The translations under genes were made by a program, and so were the position numbers. The notes under the pieces are model-generated. The model saw only the letters and a program-made list of their open reading frames with translations. It had not been told where the DNA came from and searched no databases. Shown here piece after piece: positions 60,050 to 64,000 of a DNA stretch of 64,000 nt; the stretch's first letter is position 1; each line of letters starts with the position of its first letter. Source of the stretch: Aedes albopictus (taxonomy: Eukaryota; Arthropoda; Insecta; Diptera; Culicidae); NCBI RefSeq assembly GCF_035046485.1, contig NC_085136.1, positions 322,800,175 through 322,864,174 of the forward strand, in the 5' to 3' direction.

Positions 60050-62197
60050 TTAGCCTGTGCATGCCGGGAGGATCGACATACGAATGACACTAATGAGTGG
60101 AGCTTTTTTGTCGACCGTTTAAAGCTTTTCACAGTGTTCGACATTCGATGAGAAAATCTGACTGGAATCGTGAACAACAGCTTTTCCCGTTGAACCCTCA
60201 TTGACTGAAATTCAATTCAACCGTTATTTTATTTTTCAGATTATGTATAATATCTCACAAATCGCAAAAATCGCAACCTGATTTTTTTAGCAAATTTAGA
60301 ATATTTTGGACAGACCATTACGCGTATATAGGGGAACTTACGTATTTTCGGCAGTTTTGTTCTCTTCGTCATGGGGGGTTTTTTGAAACCTGTTGATCTC
60401 AAAGTTGGCCTCAAATCCCAACCAAGCTGAGCTATGTGCCCAAATTTCAGGCAATTCGGCCCACAAAAACTCCCCATGACGAAGAGAACAAACCTGCCAA
60501 TAATACCATAGACTAATTTCAAGACCTCGATGTACCAAAGAAAACCATTTAATTTTCTGTGTCCAGTCTGGTACCCAATAATATTCATTACCGTGTATTT
60601 TTTTCCGTGCAAATTGCCTTTTGTGTAAATTATTTTAGCGTGTTACATCGATCTGACAGGAAAAGGACTAAACATAAATTACGTAATGGGTACCGAGGAT
60701 TGTTCACAATCTGCGAACTTGACTGCGGAAAAAAATGCGACCATGACGCCGCTGATAATACCCTTTGTCACCCTATTATGGACATTTACGGCAAAATCAA
60801 ATGGAAGTGTCTAAAATATATACGCGTAACGGTCCTCGTAACGGTCTGTCTAAATGACCTGAATCACCCTACACATCAAGAGGTATATTTTGGTGTTTTT
60901 GATTGGTTGACTTATCTTTATTATAGAGACTTTCAGCCCTTGGTTCGCTCCCATTGGTGTTTTTGAAATATTTGATCTTTTGTAATACATAGTATTGTAT
61001 TAGTAAAGATGGTGTCTCTACAAATTTTCGACAGTATGTTTGCCTGGTACTGATGTGTATTTGGATTTGCTAAACAATTCAGATGTGAAGTCTCTAGGAC
61101 GTAAAACTAAAAAGTTAGATGGTGGCGCCACCTATGCGGATTAGTTACGAACTACTAATTTCTTCACAATTAATGCTCCTAATTATTACAAAAAAAATGT
61201 GTCAAAGACACCATGTGCCGGAAATGCTTCTTTTCGGAGTAATTACTTTTGTTTCGCTAGATTGCTATCCTGGCCCTTCGTGCATTGTAACAGCAGTCGA
61301 GTTATGTCAAACACACAAGGCTACGGTGGCGCTATCTGTTCATTTCATAGCGACCGTTTTATTTATTTTAATGATCCATTAGAAGGTTCAAAATGGAATA
61401 CACTCATTCGAAAAGGGTATTCTGCTTAGAGGAGACACTGAGGAAGATTACAAGTGGTAGTCAAAATTCGTCGGTGGTCGAAATACGCGTATCAGTAAAA
61501 GGATAAGCATTAGAGGGCGGTAATAAAATGTACAGTACAAAACTAATTAAATAATTAATTAATTAAAGACATTTTGTTAGATGGAGGTCGTTACAATAAA
61601 TAAATAATTAAATTAAAATGTCAACCGTTGAAAAAATCACCTCCCTAGTTTGCAGTTTTGCATTTAACGAAAAAATGTATTAAGAAGTATTGAATTCCCA
61701 GCTATTGTTATACTTGCAGTAACTGTTTCTTATAAATTTTGTTAGTTCTAATTAAATTTGATCTTCTATTATTTTTTCATTTAAAGAATGATAATCTTTG
61801 AAATATTACTTACTTTCGCGTAAGTCTATTGTCGCGGTTGAAACAATATATTTGTCTTCAAATAAATATGTGAAACTTATCGTCGGACGTAATGCGCTGG
61901 ACAGCAGATCTGGCCCTCTATCCAGTGCAATATGTCCGAAGTACATCCAACATACGGTTTACGAAAAAATCGATTTTCACGTGACAAAAAATTAAATTTT
62001 TAACTTCAAAATAACGGTTGAATTTCAGTCAATAAGGGTTCAATGGGAAATCTTATTGAAATCGTAAAGAACATACGATTCCAATAAGATTTTCTCATCG
62101 AATGTCGAACACTGTTGAAAGCTTTAAATGATCGACAAAAAAAGCTCCACTCATTAGTGTCATTCGTATGTCGACTACGCCTGCGCGCACAGGCTAA
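60050..62197. mobile_element. 2.1-kb element with ~190-bp inverted repeats
   Basis: The left arm (60,050-60,240) and right arm (about 62,000-62,197) are reverse complements with mismatches: TTAGCCTGTGC/GCACAGGCTAA, GACATACGAATGACACTAAT, GAGTGGAGCTTTTTTGTCGA, TTCGACATTCGATGAGAAAA, ATTCAACCGTTATTTT. TCAA lies on both sides (60,046-60,049 and 62,198-62,201). The interior has short frames (135 codons at 60,559-60,966, 87 at 61,119-61,382) with no known domain, and an inner inverted repeat at 60,345-60,500. Confidence 0.85.
60345..60500. repeat. Inner inverted repeat (GGCAG..TTCTCTTCGTCATGGGG)
   Basis: GTTCTCTTCGTCATGGGG (about 60,360-60,377) faces CCCCATGACGAAGAGAAC (about 60,473-60,490), extended by GGCAG/CTGCC. 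Further out, CAGACCATTACGCGTATAT (about 60,312) faces ATATACGCGTAACGG and GTAACGGTCTGTC (about 60,818-60,850), so a nested MITE of about 560 bp is likely. Confidence 0.65.
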
Positions 62198-62366
62198 TCA
62201 AGCCGGAGTGAAATCGAGTTCGTCGATTGAGGTTAGACACAATCTTATTCGTTCTAGCTGCTGTAGGGGTTGAGAGGCATACTGATAAAGTGAGCAACAG
62301 GGCTTATAGTAGTAGCAGCGGTGATGCGCCGCTGGATAAACAAAGCAAACGGAATTAACGATCAAC

Positions 62367-62849
62367 GTGAAACGAAACGTCAGTCTTGTAAAGTATTTTG
62401 AACGAGTAGGTTGGATTATCGCAGGGCGCATCGCTAGTGCTGAGATCCGGCCGATTCAGTTGAATCGGAATGGCCACGGTGTCCTTCCGGACACGACAGT
62501 TGCGTGTATGAAAAAAAGTTATGGTTCGCGGTACAGAAGAAGAAAGAAGAAAATTCCCGAAGTAAGAAGAAAAGCCAAAAAGGCTGTCGAATCGGAGTGC
62601 CCGATCTGCTTCACTATCAGTAGTAATCGGTGCAGTGGCTCGTGGTACATACGTCGATATTGGCAGCTCGAACCACATGTCGAACGAGAAAGCGTTTTAT
62701 ATTGCGACATTTTCACCCATTTAGACTCGGCCCAAATTCATTATTATCACAGTCGAATTTCGCACACGACTTCACAGTGGCTGTCGTACACAAGTTCGCA
62801 AGACAGTTCATGGCAGGGTCGTCTGCTGCACATCTGTTTATCGAAATAA
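62367..62849 (+). CDS. Unrecognised 160-codon open frame
   Basis: The frame opens at 62,367 within a stretch lacking any repeat signature. It is rich in Arg/Lys in the middle (RYRRRKKKIPEVRRKAKKA), which looks like a nuclear-localisation-type basic patch, followed by CPIC, and ends LLHICLSK. Only one CxxC pair is visible, so no zinc finger is claimed. A 107-codon antisense frame overlaps it. The composition differs from the neighbouring elements. It could be chance, a decayed element frame or a real host exon, and no function is suggested. Confidence 0.2.
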   Translation: MKRNVSLVKYFERVGWIIAGRIASAEIRPIQLNRNGHGVLPDTTVACMKKSYGSRYRRRKKKIPEVRRKAKKAVESECPICFTISSNRCSGSWYIRRYWQLEPHVERESVLYCDIFTHLDSAQIHYYHSRISHTTSQWLSYTSSQDSSWQGRLLHICLSK

Positions 62850-63201
62850 GTTTAAATAGTGTGAAATATAGCTAAGCAATTATAATTCCGTGGAATTTCA
62901 AACTATCACAGGAGTCTAAAAATTGACGAGAAACCCAATATGTCGAAAACTGGACGATCGATTGGAGATTGACGATGTGTTGGCCGATCCAGTGTCGGTA
63001 ATTGTCAAATTACGGTCGTCTGTACCACCGCCCAGCAGTGCCAGCGTCGTTGATTTGTTTTTGTTTTGATAGTCGTCTTGACAATGTAAACTTTCTTGAA
63101 ATGTATGCTTTCAAAATTATTTTGAATCGCTGTCTGCTGAACTTCAACCACCTCCTGATATTCAAAGTCAGAATTTTCTATTTCAACTGATTCGTTTTAA
63201 T
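62850..63201. other. Unassigned stretch
   Basis: AT-rich, with short frames only and no inverted repeats detected. Ends at the hAT target GTTTTAAT. Confidence 0.4.
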
Positions 63202-63735
63202 CAGGGTTCATAATTTTCGTTTCAGCGGTACGAAAATGCTATTTTCACGGCGGCGGGAGAGCTTATTTTCACTATTCTGCTTGAGGAACACATTTCCCTC
63301 CAGCACTTCTTTCGATAGCAGCGATTCACGATAACTGAAAATCGCTTCAACCTGCGGATAATTTCTTTTCGTTCTGTTAAATTTTCACTCATTCAATTCT
63401 CACGAAAATCTTTTCAAAGCAGCTTAACAAAAATTTTGCCCGCGACGGGATTCGAACCTGGAACATTACTATAAACAACCGCGACACGCGCACTCACAGA
63501 GGGAGTGGAAAATTTACTGCATAAAACCAATCGTTGTCGGCATCATAGGAGTCAAGGAAAGACAGCATGATCGGCCGACGAAGGGTAAACAAAATGCTCG
63601 CCGCTTTGGGAGTGAGTGAAAATATATTTTCACTCTCCTCTTTGTGCGGGAGATTTCTCAAGCACGATTTTCGCTGACATTTGGCGTGAGGGAGATTTCT
63701 ATTTTCGTGGGAATGAGCGAAAATTCCGAACGCTG
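63202..63735. mobile_element. hAT-type MITE, 8-bp TSD GTTTTAAT
   Basis: The left end CAGGGTTCATAATTTTCG and the complement of the right end, CAGCGTTCGGAATTTTCG, are related. GTTTTAAT is duplicated at 63,194-63,201 and 63,736-63,743. The interior has TGAAAATATATTTTCA-type palindromes and an antisense tRNA-like module. 534 bp, non-coding. Its ends resemble those of the hAT MITE at 33,666-34,206. Confidence 0.88.
63438..63503 (-). repeat. tRNA-like module, antisense, in hAT MITE
   Basis: On the minus strand, CCAGGTTCGAATCCCGTCGCGGGC has a perfect B box/T-arm and a GC-rich 3' arm. An A-box-like GTGAGTGCGCGTG lies about 50 bases upstream. No full cloverleaf is apparent. Confidence 0.45.
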
Positions 63736-63743
63736 GTTTTAAT

Positions 63744-64000
63744 TAAGCACGATGCAGAAGCAAAAAATGCAGTTGTTTTGCATCACTCACCAAAAGAAAG
63801 TTTAATGCATTATATTAATGTAGCATCGGTATTTGCATGCCTAAAACCATAATAAGTCAATTCAAAATTGAAATAGGGTCTTGTACCATTTGGGCAGGTG
63901 TTCCTTTTTTGGGCACTTGCCACTATAACTAAGTCAATTTCAAACCGATTGATTTGAATTTTCGTACAGAGTTAGATACTGTACGTGCCTAACTCTAGAC
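63744..64000. other. Unassigned window end
   Basis: GAGTTAG and CTAACTC form a short inverted repeat around ATACTGTACGTGC at about 63,969-63,995, possibly the beginning of another element cut by the window edge. Confidence 0.3.

Noticed and set aside
1..64000. Endogenous fragments of non-retroviral RNA viruses, common in mosquito genomes
   Set aside because: None of the open frames I read shows recognisable viral polymerase, nucleoprotein or glycoprotein motifs. Short decayed pieces could be missed by eye.

Overview
The window reads as a transposon-dense block of a mosquito genome, most likely Aedes-like. The basis is the density and kind of elements: R1-clade and RTE-clade non-LTR retrotransposons, a tRNA-derived SINE, long- and short-LTR Ty3/gypsy elements, and many hAT-type and other non-autonomous inverted-repeat elements in an AT-rich background. 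No host protein-coding gene is recognisable. Almost everything long and open belongs to a mobile element, and most boundaries below come from target-site duplications (TSDs), terminal inverted repeats (TIRs) or LTR pairs read directly in the sequence. Species assignment is inference.

Layout. 1-3.3 kb is a degenerate GGAATTCC-type minisatellite holding a small palindromic element with a hammerhead-ribozyme-like core. 4.0-6.1 kb has a quasi-palindrome-array element and a decayed BEL/Pao pol fragment on the minus strand. From 6.6 to 35.2 kb one old R1-like retrotransposon is split by successive insertions: a TIR element carrying a SINE (7.1-9.5 kb), a small MITE (9.8-10.2 kb), a second MITE (11.2-33.6 kb) and a hAT MITE (33.7-34.2 kb). 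The second MITE holds a young Ty3/gypsy element (11,877-33,470, LTRs 1,782 bp, TSD TTAT). That gypsy element holds two apparently full-length R1-clade elements, one in its 5' LTR (13,173-18,706) and one after pol (24,802-30,237). Its pol is intact and preceded by a textbook -1 frameshift signal, but its gag is broken.

35.2-37.0 kb is unassigned. 37.1-46.7 kb is a decayed RTE-clade element, split by a hAT-type element (38,795-45,053), which is itself split by a second Ty3/gypsy element with identical 98-bp LTRs (39,346-44,629). The coding region of this last element is interrupted by five GT-AG segments. Removing them gives a single 1,314-codon Gag-Pol frame. This intron-bearing LTR retrotransposon is the most unusual object in the window.

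46.8-64 kb is mostly non-autonomous DNA elements: a CCCGGG-TIR MITE, a second SINE copy inside another quasi-palindrome array, a foldback element split by a hAT MITE, a 4.6-kb TIR element containing a hAT inside which sits another hAT, a decayed endonuclease-domain fragment split by a MITE, a 2.1-kb element with ~190-bp inverted repeats, and a hAT MITE near the end.

Together the nesting gives a relative time series. The old R1-like copy comes before the MITEs, the MITEs before the gypsy element, and the gypsy element before the two intact R1-like copies. The old outer R1-like copy and the young inner copy at 13-18 kb are the same family.
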